Origin: Centroberyx gerrardi
Taxonomy: Eukaryota; Chordata; Actinopteri; Beryciformes; Berycidae
Length of the DNA stretch: 64,000 bases
NCBI RefSeq assembly: GCF_048128805.1
Contig: NC_135999.1
Span: 16,123,190-16,187,189 of the forward strand
Reading direction: 5' to 3'
Position numbers and translations under genes: made by a program. Within the stretch, counting starts at the first letter, position 1; every line of letters starts with the position of its first letter. Below the pieces are notes generated by a model. The model was given only the letters and a program-made list of their open reading frames with translations. It made no database searches and had not been told where the DNA came from. Shown here in pieces: positions 38,538 to 62,575 of this stretch.

Positions 38538-39632
38538 GATGAGGCTGGTTTTGTGCTTTTGACAATATTGCAGCAGGGAAGTTTTATTTAATTTTCGGCA
38601 ATGACGTTTCAAGACTTCATTCATGAAAAATAGGAAAATAAGTATATGTGTCTCTAATACAATACCAAAATGTACACTATAGCCCCATACAGTGACTGAA
38701 ACAAGATAATGTCTGTATTCAGGTCCAGCGATTAGTCGAATCTTGACAGATACAAGTCAACCAATGAATTTAGCATTGAGGATGAAAGCGTAACAGAACT
38801 AACCTAATACTGTTACCTGGATCGAAAAAATGCCCCTTGTTCCATTTATTTTGTAATATACTCCAATATTTCTTTTAGAGATAGTTACAGGTGTTTTGCT
38901 TAAGACAGAAAGTGTTAAAATCAACACTGCCAATGTTTATATGACCTCAGTCAACAATTACTAACACTGGAAAATTTGTTGCATTCTTCATTATCAACAT
39001 TTCAAATTACCTTTCACTGCTAATTTGAAAAAATATCTCATTAGCCTATTTTTTCCCCCCAAAAAATGAATTGGCGTTATTATCTAGGTAATAATTTCTC
39101 AAAGAACAACTGATGTTTAGATAATTCAGATAGGCCTATAGGCTTCTTCCCTTGCAAAAAAGAAAAGAGCTACAGGAGTCTAATCCTAATTCTTGGAGGA
39201 TAGGTTATTATACAAATACAGGAAAACGAGTCACTAAATGGTAGGCTATTATATTTCAGGAATATTATAGTGATAATATAGGAAGTAGAAAAAATACTAT
39301 TAAGTATACGGTACCACGGACACAATATAAGTCCCAATATGAATATTATAGTGAATGTTAGGGTTTGGCGGCACAATATGATTTCATAAATGTCTTCCAC
39401 CACCAGGTGTAGCCATAGTCTATCTGAGTAACAGCCAATTGCGTTAATCCTTTTAGTGTCGATTCCGAAGTTACAGAAAGTAGAAATGTCCCACTTGATG
39501 TTATCTACAGCATAGGCTATGACTCATTTATTAGTCTGGACATTTAAATTACAGCTTCTGCCAATAACCCCCCCTCCCGTATGGGCGGGGTCATGACTGC
39601 GCACTTTTCTCTGGAAAGGCAGTAGGCTACTT

Positions 39633-39971
39633 CAATGATTCTCAACCTTTTTCATATCAAGGACCCCAAATGTAGCACACATTAAGGCCACGGACCCCCA
39701 TTTGATGAGATTTTGTCTCTCTGACCTAAATCTGAGAATATTTTTATTGTTATATGATTTTGTCCAGAATTCCATGACTATCTGTATTGTAGGTAGAAAG
39801 ATAACAGTGAAACTATGACCAAAATAGTCATTCTTCCACATTCACTAATTGTGTTAACTTCTTGTAAATTAAACAATGGTGAAGTTTAACAATTCATCAA
39901 TTTGCTGGGGACCCCCTGGAATCCCATCAAGGACCCCTGGTGGTCCCCGGACCCCACGTTGAGAACCACTG
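39633..39971 (-). mobile_element. hAT-type MITE, inverted copy, with perfect 8-bp TSD
   Basis: A 339-bp element that is the reverse complement of a close relative of the 4999-5339 element. It starts CAATGATTCTCAACC and ends GTTGAGAACCACTG. The perfect 8-bp target-site duplication GGCTACTT lies at 39625-39632 and 39972-39979. It lies between sfrp2 and tnip2 and carries no transposase frame. Confidence 0.92.
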
Positions 39972-40766
39972 GGCTACTTGACACAGGAGTGACAACAACG
40001 TGAAGTTGCTAGAGAAATTCAGGGGAAAGGTGTCTCTGGATACGACTTTAGATGTAGGAACTGGGCTAAGGAGTCAGTCAGTCTGTTTACATTAAAGCCC
40101 TGCGCTCATGCTGCCTTCAAATACTGTCGGGAATACCGTAATTACGACTTGAGCGGAATGAACAACCCAACAAAATGACTGGGAAAGGGGGGGATTTTCT
40201 ATGATAGGCTAATCAAATTGCCCAGATGTGACGTTTAGGGGGCGGGGAGCGTAGAAACCGTGGAAACAATTGATGGGAAACGTGATGTATTTTATTACTA
40301 TATGTCATTGTTTGTCATTCCCAGCAAATAATGAACATTGTTGCACGTTTGGGCTATTTTTCCCATTGTGTAACGTTTAGTTGTGACACATAATTATAAC
40401 ATCTGTGCCGCTGCAGCTCAAAGTGTCTCTGTGTGGGGTGATTTCTAAAATAAAACAGGCACCAGAAACTTGCCAACTCCCTTACTGGGACCATGTCTGT
40501 CATTATCTCCAAGCAAACGCGCTTGAATGCGCAGCAAGTTACGACTTCGACACTTGGAGGTAGGAGTTTACGGAGGCGCTGAAGGCAGCATCATAGTGTT
40601 TCATCTGTTGAGCAACACAGGAACTATTTTGCCTATATTTATGATTTGCGCGTCTGTACTTTTGTACCATTTGTGCAAAAACTTTTTTGCCTACCACTGA
40701 TGGGCGATGGTGAATCGCTCAGAGCAGGCAGGGCTCAATTTGACGAAGCTCAAAAAAAAAGTCCGC

Positions 40767-40790
40767 GGGGAAGTCCCCTAGGAAATCCCC
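40767..40790. promoter_or_regulatory. kappaB-like sites upstream of tnip2
   Basis: GGGGAAGTCCCC at 40767-40778 is near-palindromic and one base off the GGGRNWYYCC kappaB consensus in its 10-bp core. GGAAATCCCC at 40781-40790 is a perfect consensus site on the minus strand (GGGGATTTCC). They lie 154-177 bp before the tnip2 ATG, in the likely promoter or 5' UTR. Induction by NF-kappaB would fit a feedback inhibitor, but this is inference. Confidence 0.45.
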
Positions 40791-40943
40791 CGTACTGTCG
40801 GAATATTATTGTCGAGACTGATGCGCCACATCCCCGACACAATTGACGACCTCGGTCCATTTCTGAAGACATAACGCTAGAGCAGAGACGTCAAATGCTG
40901 GATTATTAAAGATTGATCGTCTGTCATATCTACAAAGCCTGTA

Positions 40944-43768
40944 ATGGATAACGTCAGTATAACTATGGATAACGATATGCTGAAAGACAGGATCCGGAGT
41001 TATAACACTTTGAATACTCTCTACCACGAGACGCGACAGGAGATCGACATTTTGAATAAACAAATCTACAAAAAGGACAATTTAATCGCAGATTTGAAAG
41101 CGAGGCTGGGGAGATACGAGAGGATCTGCATCAATGTGGAAGATAACGAGCCTGTCGTCATCGGGCCGTCCAAGTCGCTGTTGGAAAGCTTGTGTAAAGA
41201 AATCTGCAAACTGAAACAAAAGAGGAACGAAACAGAAGTCAGGGCGTCTCGACAAGCGGAGATAAGTCAACAAGTGAGTGAGAATTTATATCTTGAGCCC
41301 TGCAGTTAAACTTGTGTGTACATTGGTCAGATCAGTTGGCTGCTGGACGTGGTAGAGATAAGTTTGCACACTGGCAAGTATACAAGGTCTGCTCCGTGTG
41401 GGTGCATACAGCTAATTTCCAGAAGTCTATTTTTTACACTGGCACTAATGATAATGAGCTAACAAGCCCTAACCCTCACCCTTCTGTTAGGTCAATTTAA
41501 TTTATGTAGCCTAAATACCCAATAATTACACTATACATGTCTATAGGAATATTATTATGATACCTAGGAGATTTGAAAAAAAAAGAAAGAAGCCTACCAT
41601 AAAATATAATAAAGTAGGTATCAACATTTATGAATCACATATATGAAAATTAAAATGATCTGTTATCCCTGTTTGGGATAATTGATTTGAATTGTGTAGG
41701 TCAATGTAATGTCTTATTATATGTTTTAGTTTTAGTTTTAGTTTTGATTTCTTCAAGTGCACAGACCACAAAGGACACCCCCTTGTTCACAAAACATGTG
41801 ATTGTGTGGAAAAGTACAAGTTATTTTTGGTGAGCTAGGGGCTTCCATGACCATATCCTTAATGTGATGTGAAAGAAAACCCCCAACTTTGCTCTAAAAG
41901 ACTACTATCAATTGAACACAGCACAGTATGATGTGTTAAAGGCAAATCCTGTCTGTCTTCCAGGAGATCCAGAGGCTGCACGCGCAGCTCAGAGAGAAGG
42001 AGAGGGAGTTGGAGAGCATCCGGTGTCAGCCGGACCATGAGAAGGACCAGGAGATCCAGCGGCTGCGGTCGGCGCTGGAGGAGCGGGACCGGGCCGAGGC
42101 CACCAGGGCCGTGCTCTGCACCTCGCTGGCCGAGGAGGCCGACCAGCTGCGCGGCCAGCTGGGCGCCACTGTCAAGGTGTGCCAGGAGCTGCTGGCCAGA
42201 CTGGAGAGAGAGAAGAAGGGAGGAGCAGTGGAGGAGATGCCTCAGCAGCAGAAGGCTTGGGAGGTGTGTAGACGTGTTTATAATAAAGGGGTCGGTTTGT
42301 GTCTTCCAACCACTTCTGCATTGGACCTCAGTGTGTCCCCATATTTCTCTTGATATGTAACAGTAGTAAAATAGTAAATTGTTTTTTTATTTTTGGAGGC
42401 GCCAGTTTTTAACTTCTCTTTCCCTGTTTTATTACAGACGACAGAGTCTTCTAACATGAGCGGTGTTAATGCCCAGATCTCTCAACTTCAGGAGGAGAAT
42501 CAACAGCTAAAGCAGCGAGTGGTATATGTAAGTCTGCAAATATTATGTTAAGTTTTGCAAGTTATGTTCATTGACTGTATATAAAATCATCATACAGCAG
42601 AGCATAATGCCGAACATACGGCAAATTCGGAAAGGTTTAACCTGACTCTGTATTTTAATTCTCCCTTTGAGGTGGAAGGCCTGAATGCTAAATGGCAGAA
42701 GTACGACTCCAGCAGGGAGGAGTATGTCAGAGGCTTGTGCCAGAGGCTGAAGGAGACGGGCGCCCTCGCTGTCTCCAGCTCTGGTCCGGGAGGAGCGGGG
42801 CCCGAGCCGAGGCCCGGTCCGGGCCTGGGGTCCGGCCTGGGACCCGTCAGCAGCGGACTGCTTCATCAGGAGATTTCCAGGCTCAACGGCTTGCTGGAGG
42901 AGAAGATGAGCGAGTGTGTGAGGCTGGGCAGAGAACAGGAGGAGATCCGGAGACGAGACCAAGAGCGCATTCAGACACTGGAGCAGCAGGTCAGTGCTAC
43001 ATCGCCGTCCCAGTGACTCTCGCCGTTGAATCTAAGATCACAGTTGCATATGTTTAATTTGATTTTATACAGCTTAATTGGCATAGGATATAGTCGCCCA
43101 ATGTGTACAGCCAGTGTGACTATTAACTCTGTATGGTAGACTTTAAACAAATATGAAAAACTGAATTTAGAAGAAATAAAGAGTTAAATAAAAGAGACTA
43201 ATTCAAATAAAAAAATAACCACCGTGGCTCTCCATGTGTTCCTGCCTCAGGTCCTCATCTACACAGAGGACTTTAAGTCGGAGCGTGCCGACAGAGAGCG
43301 AGCGCAGGGCAGGATCCAAGACCTGAAGGAGGAGATTTTTCAGTTGCAACAGCAGCTGCACAAACAGGTGAGACAGGCAGCCCTTCACTTTTCCACATCT
43401 AGACACATTCTTTCATTGGTTATCCCACCTCCTGTCTAGTGTGACTTACATGTTAAATAAAAAACATGGCGTAAAATTCACATCGTTGTCTTTGCCAGGG
43501 AGCGAGCAGAGAGGCCAGAGACGCGGCGCCCTTGTGTCGCGTACACATCGGACACAGAATCACCTCAAGGCGGCACAAGGACTCCGCGGAACATTTGCTA
43601 AGGAGCAGCGCCGAGCCGCCAAAACAACCGGCGGCAGCGACGCCGAACCCGGCCTGGAGCGAATGCCAGGGCCTGTCAGAGTTACAGTGCCCGAGGTGCC
43701 TCACCACGTTCGACGACAGGGACGCGGTCGAGTACCTGAACCATTGTGAAGAGTGCGCCAAATTATGA
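40944..43768 (+). CDS. tnip2: TNFAIP3-interacting protein 2 (ABIN-2)
   Basis: Cytoplasmic coiled-coil adaptor that binds A20, linear ubiquitin chains and, in mammals, the MAP3K8-NFKB1 complex, tuning NF-kappaB and ERK signalling. Exons are 40944-41273, 41964-42263, 42438-42527, 42672-42989, 43251-43367 and 43499-43768. All join in phase 0 to give 474 aa, somewhat longer than human ABIN-2. Heptad-rich coiled coils span about residues 1-245 and 310-380. The ubiquitin-binding UBAN/AHD1 motif crosses the exon 4-5 junction (residues about 344-382, core [14 protein letters not shown]). A C-terminal zinc finger of C2HC type has Cys449, Cys452, His467 and Cys471. A Pro/Gly-rich insert (about residues 277-302) in exon 4 separates the coils. 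The start is the first in-frame ATG, with G at -3 and +4. Convergent with fam193a, as in human. Confidence 0.93.
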
Positions 43769-44623
43769 ACCCGCTTGGCGTAAAGACAGTTCTCTCTCGC
43801 TGACAATAACCGAACACTGAAGAACAGCACTACATGTCAGAGAATAGCTTGAGTGGCGTTTTCAATTTGAAAAGACTTGGACTACAGTTGAAATGAGTCG
43901 ATTTCATACGTGTTGTAGATCAGGAAACAGAATTGTACATCCCAGAGTTTCCCTGTCGCAAGAGAAATGGTTTTATCAAGCCGAGTATTGTTTCTTTTGA
44001 ATCCACTGTCAGGTGTTGGGTGTGTTTTTCGGCAGGGGGTTGTACTTTTGTACTTGTGTTGGGCTGGTGGATGTCAATGCAATACATGAATGTCATATAC
44101 CTCAACTTTTCAAATTACAAACCTGTTGCACTTTCTTGACATTTAGCCAAAACTAATCGTAGGATTACGATTTAGAGATTTGTGATGCATAAGCTTCTTA
44201 TCTGGATCTATACATCTGGTTGATAATGTGGTGCTATTAGTTTATTTTTGATTGAGCTTTAAATATTTCTTGTCTGTAAATTATATATTCTTAATAATAG
44301 AATTAAAATATATATCAGTATTATATTAATATTTATTCTCTTTGCATAAAAACCTTTTAGAAATGACCTTACAGTGCAATGTAAAAAAAACTTTGTTTGC
44401 CTTTTTTCACCATTGCCATATAATGATAAGGGTGATAATGGTAAGGGTGAGCTTTTGGGGTCAACACAGCATCTGAAAAGAATAAACTTATTTTAGATCC
44501 ACTATTTGAAACAGTGTATATGATTGCATCTGAACTGACAAATTGCTTTTTTGAAATTTGGTGCTGATCCACGATTTATTCCTGTTATTTTCTTGAGCTG
44601 GCATAGAATATTTTTATAATAAA
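43769..44623 (+). other. tnip2: tnip2 3' UTR with polyadenylation signal
   Basis: Non-coding AT-rich sequence after TGA 43766-43768. AATAAA at 44618-44623 is the likely distal signal. The end point is inferred. Confidence 0.5.
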
Positions 44624-44639
44624 AGATTATTGTTTATCC

Positions 44640-47600
44640 ACACTCTACTATATGTTGATTTATAGTGTTAAATATGTTTCATTATCGTGTGGCGTATGTT
44701 GTTTCTTGAAATTGTCTGTAGCATGGGCCTCAAGCTCTACCCGTAGATCATAGACAAACCACTGAAATGTTGGCCCTACTTAATCTGTCTGTGTGCATGT
44801 GTGTGTGTGTGTACGTGTGTGTGTGTGCGTCCATCGGTGTCACGTGTGTATGTGTGCACAGTGGAAAACCCCTTCCCAGCATAGCCTGAATGGGCACGCT
44901 GTACTGTGACAGCCAGATTCCCAGCTGTTGTGCGGCTGAAGCGAATACTACAAGGGTTCTGAAGAGACCACTGAGACTGCGGCTCAGGTTACATCCAAAC
45001 CCTAACAACTGCTTTAGGATCAGCTAGTGACTAAAAAGTTTAGTCAGTCTTAGAAGTATCACTTTGACATAAACAGCGCAGCAGGCCGTGAATCAGTTGT
45101 CATGAGGTTGGTTTAAGCACAGGAAGCTGGACATCCCCTGTTAAAAAGGAAGTAGGCAGTTACAGTACACAGAGAAGACGCAGATGAAACGCCAAACAAC
45201 TCCTTTTGTGTGTGTGTGTGTGTGTGTGTGGGTGTGTGTGTGAACACGCCTTTTATATTACATTTGTTTCTTGATCAGATAATTGCACATTTACATAGAC
45301 CACATATATTTTCAGTTGCTAAATAGAAAGTAGAAAGTCCATTCTGGATCTCATTTGACATTTTTCTGTCAACCCCATCCTTATCACAAATCTCAAAATC
45401 AAATATTCTTTGAAGAAAAAATGTGATTGAGTAAAAAGTATTTTCTGATCTGTTTACCAGTACCAGTACTGCTGTTTTTTTAAGAATTCAGAAAGATCGT
45501 GCCTTTGTCCATGGAACAAATTCTGGTTGCCTTTAGTTGAGGATTAACACGAGTGTTGAAACCCTGATTGTGTCAAGATTGTGTCAAGGGACTGGTAAGG
45601 AAAACAGACAGAAAGGTTTCAAAGTTGGTATATCACCCAAGTCACAGAGTCTCTAAATGACAGAGGGCATCACATGCTAGCTTACTCATCGGCAGACTGG
45701 GGAAGATATTTGTGGTTGAATTAGTTCCCAACACACTTATTCATTTGCATACACATCAGTGCGGCTCCAATTCATGTGCGTACTCAAAAAGCACACTGAA
45801 TGACCTGTTCCGATTTTGTCTCTAAAGGGCAACTGCAGTAGCTTTTCTATTGGACAGCCACCGATGCGTGTTCATTCACTGATAAAAATGCACATAAAGC
45901 CCCATAAAGCCATGGGCTGGCTGCCGGGGATTCTCCCCCACCAGCACAACACCTACACTTCTACAAAGACAGGGTCTATTTGTGAAAGCACATCCACACA
46001 CACACAAAGGCACTACCCACCCATCACAGAGTGGAAAAAATAGGTCACACACATCCCCACCCGGGTGTCAGGGAACTTTTCTCAGAAACAAAGACATGAA
46101 TTAATAAGAAAAGTCAGGTGATAGTGGTAGACCAGTTCCTGTTGCAAACAGGTTTCAAAGCATCAGGAGGTGGCTGTCATACACCGAACAGATTGGGAAA
46201 AACTTCAGCCTGACACTTATCCAGACAGATACAGAATGGATAGATTTGGCCTTTAATCTCATGTGTATCCAAAAAGAATGGGAATTTCCCGTCATCACAA
46301 GGGAATTCCCAAAAAAACGCAGACGCTCTCTGGTTTATTTGAAAGTGGAGTGCTGCAGACTACCAAGAGCAGATCATTTTAAGGTGATGTACGTGGGGTG
46401 AGGCGGTCGGCATTAATGCTGACTGCTTTTGTTAGTCTTTTTTTATAAGGAAGTCATTGGCATCGGCCGTCAAAAAAACACCATTGTGGCTGACTGTAGC
46501 CAGGAAGCACGGGGGGGGGGGGGTTTCCCTTTATGGAAGTGTATGTGATCCTGAAGTGCTCCAGGCGGTTGACAATGAAAAGATCAGCCTTCTGATTACA
46601 AGCTACAGGCAGCTCTGATCCCTTCTAATAATCCCATTGGCGCTCCCCCCTGTCATTGTCAGACCTTGCCGTGTGCAGATTCCATGGCACCATTGTGTTT
46701 TCCTTTATCAGCCAAGACAAGTTTCACAACAAAGGTCAAATCCAGGAAATATCTTGTGCTGGCAAAATGGAGAGTTCTTTTAATAGGTGTAGTCTTTTAT
46801 TAAAGCCAGCTATCATCAAATCGGGGAACAGGTTGTACTTAGTGCGTTGCAAGGTGTCTCTGCAATGGAAAATGGTGTAGTAATTATAATCTCTCTTCAA
46901 AGAGATCAAAAACACACAAATCTGTGCCATTTTCTTGTAATCATAACCCGAATTTGCCTCTCAGAAGTGTAGACTCTTTTGTCTACGCTTGCCGAGCTCT
47001 ATACGGCATTTGACTAAATGTGGTAGCTCCAATCTTACATCACTGGTGACTGAGAGTGAGCGCACTATACAAACAGCCAGACAGTCATTCATACCTGAAA
47101 TAAACCGTGACTCATATCTGCTGTGGTGGCTCTCACAAACCAAAACCTTTTGTCTTCTGTGTTGGTGTACATTTCCCACATTTCTCTCATTCACCAAATT
47201 TGTAAGAGTGGTAATTTTTCATAGTGAAATCCCTTGGTTTTAAGAAACTGTCGCTCTTGGAAAAGTAAGAGGAAGTGGTGGAGAACATTATTGCGACTCA
47301 CTTCCTCTGGCACATAACCCATTTGACTGTCAGCTGAAGATAGTAACATACTGTACTGTACTTTAAATTAAAAAAAAAAAAAGATAAATCCATCATAAGG
47401 CTACACTATAAATAATGCTTTTGTGTCAAGAATCATGCCACATTAAGAATTAGGCACAGTATAATTCTGTATTATCTACGAAGAGCGTAACATTTTTCAT
47501 GAACACGATTGAGCTTTAAAGTTTTAAAAGCATCAGTCACTTATAACACTGTTATATGTTTCTTGTTGCAAGTCTTTCTTCGTAGTAAAAATGAAAGTAT

Positions 47601-48577
47601 GAACTTATGTGAATGTTCTGTGTGCTACAGGAAGTGTAAGGCAGCTCTTTACCCTCATGTGTTTGAAAATGTGTACAGAGGTTTTAGATACTACAATGGA
47701 TTAAGGGTATATATGGCACATTGAGGGTCAAGAATAGGGTTTTCTTTACCTTTACCCACTGTATTTTGAAAACATTGGAGGTAAGCAGTAAGTGAGGCAC
47801 TATTTGGCAATATATATAGCAGAAAAGGAAGTTCAAAGATCATAGATAGACCTCAAAAAGTTCCCAAAAATATCTCCATATGCCTCTAGTAAGTTTCTTC
47901 TTAAGTTAAAATAAAGTTTTGCTCTGGTGGAGAAATATAAGAACACTAACAAGAGCTTTTAACACAGCTGATCTACACTTTGTCCTGACAGTAGTTACAG
48001 AGCAGAGCGAAGCGTATGTAGTAACTCATCTACATCTAGATAAGTCATAACCTGACCTCATTTCATGCGCATTTTACCCTGAGGGAATGCACTTGATTTC
48101 ATAATTGTCTCAAAGCAATTTTCCCTCAAGTTTCATGCGTATACATTAAACAGAGCTACATGTAAATGTCTCAAAGTGGACCAATGGCAGCTACCTTTTC
48201 TTTACGTTCTTCGCAAATGAAACCGAACCCTTTACGATCCACATGACTCAGTTACAGTGGCCTTACAGATCGATTATGACTGTCAATTGGTGGAGTTCCC
48301 AGAAGGAACGTGTATTTGAGGGTGTGACTCACTCTGCAACCTTGTGGGGCCGCAGACCGGCATAGAGGCGCAACAGTAATGTTAATGTGATAACATTCCC
48401 TCCATAGCACAAGCTACAAGTCTCATGGGCATGATCATGTTGAACAACTGAGGCCAACTGAGTCAATTACCAAAGATGGAAGGGATGATGAGCTTCTCAC
48501 TTCACTTACCCTGTATTTAAGTGTCTACTATCTGGATGTGTGTGTGTCTGTGTGTGTTGTTTTAATTGTCCATGTCC
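44640..48577. other. Intergenic interval between convergent tnip2 and fam193a
   Basis: No coding exon recognised. It contains GT microsatellites near 44799 and 45207, a poly-G run at 46511-46523 and a pair of kappaB consensus sites at 46280-46310. The remaining sequence shows nothing I can name. Confidence 0.55.
46280..46310. promoter_or_regulatory. Pair of perfect kappaB consensus motifs
   Basis: GGGAATTTCCC at 46280-46290 and GGGAATTCCC at 46301-46310 both match GGGRNWYYCC exactly. Their starts are 21 bp apart, about two helical turns, with a CRE/AP-1-like GTCATCA between. They lie 2.5 kb downstream of the tnip2 stop. An enhancer role is inferred. Confidence 0.4.
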
Positions 48578-48583
48578 TTTATT
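48578..48583 (-). terminator. fam193a: Candidate fam193a polyadenylation signal
   Basis: TTTATT on the plus strand reads AATAAA on the fam193a strand, about 960 nt after its stop. This would give a 3' UTR of about 1 kb (48.56-49.54 kb). Other signals may be used. Confidence 0.3.
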
Positions 48584-49539
48584 GACAATTTCTACTGCAT
48601 GTAGGAAATAAGGTTTGACACAAGACACATATCCTGCCATACTACTGTATTCCATCTTTCAAAAAAGAAAGACAAGATTTAATATTACTTAACAATATGT
48701 TAAAAAGTAGCCAGTTTGGCTTCAGTGTTAATACAATATACACTCTATAACAGATTGATAGTGTGAGTATTGTTCTTTTTCAATTTCATTCTGAAAGTAT
48801 TCTGATACAAGCTGGCTACAGGTCAAAAAGAAAGAAAACAAAAACTGTAACTGGTACACTTTTACTCAACAGTTTGTTAAACAGAACTGAAAAACCAAAA
48901 AAGAACATTGTCAAGTATTATGCCTTCCTCCTCTCTGTGAAATAAGTTGGTGGGGGAGCAGGGAGTGGAGACCAGCTGACCAAGCCCATTCCCTTGTCAA
49001 TTATGTTGATGAGATGCCGTGCTAGGAACAACTGGAAACAATGGGATAGTAAGCCACAATAACTCAATTACAGCTTTTAATTCATCACATTTCTCATTTT
49101 TTGTTGTTTCCATTGTGTCTTTTTTGGAAGGAAACCATCCAAACATAGTAAGCATCTTTTGACTACAGGTAAGCCAATATAAGAAAATAATTTCAGACCA
49201 TGGCTTTTTCAGTCAAGAGAAATGCCCAACTCAGACTAAAAGCACACAAGCACGCAAGGAAAATTAATCAGATAGAAAGTAGCATTTTGTGTTTTTTTTT
49301 GTGTGTGTCATTTCATTTCATTTTTGTCTTAGTTCTGCAAGAGGATCAGTCCAGATGGGTTTGTGGTGGAACCACACAGCGACAACAAAGCAAGGCAGCA
49401 TGGGTGTGATTTGGGCACAGCGGGAGAGAGGGTATGGGAGGACAACAGTTGGGTGGTGGAGGAGGGATAGGGGGACATGTGGGTGGGTTCGGCTGTTAGG
49501 GTACTGATTGCGTCCTGACACAGTCACTCACTAACACCC

Positions 49540-62575
<13,036 letters not shown>

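Larger units (their letters stand above)
36423..39632. other. sfrp2 3' UTR and downstream non-coding sequence
   Basis: No recognisable coding exon. An AATAAA at 37121-37126 is one candidate sfrp2 polyadenylation signal, and AT-rich sequence near 37680-37740 is another possible end. A MITE (36496-36660) and a GT microsatellite (38479-38533) lie in it. The UTR end cannot be fixed from sequence alone. Confidence 0.4.

Noticed and set aside
40188..40199. GGGGGATTTTC as a further kappaB site
   Set aside because: It misses the consensus in the 3' half and lies farther from the tnip2 start. Not strong enough beside the better pair at 40767-40790.
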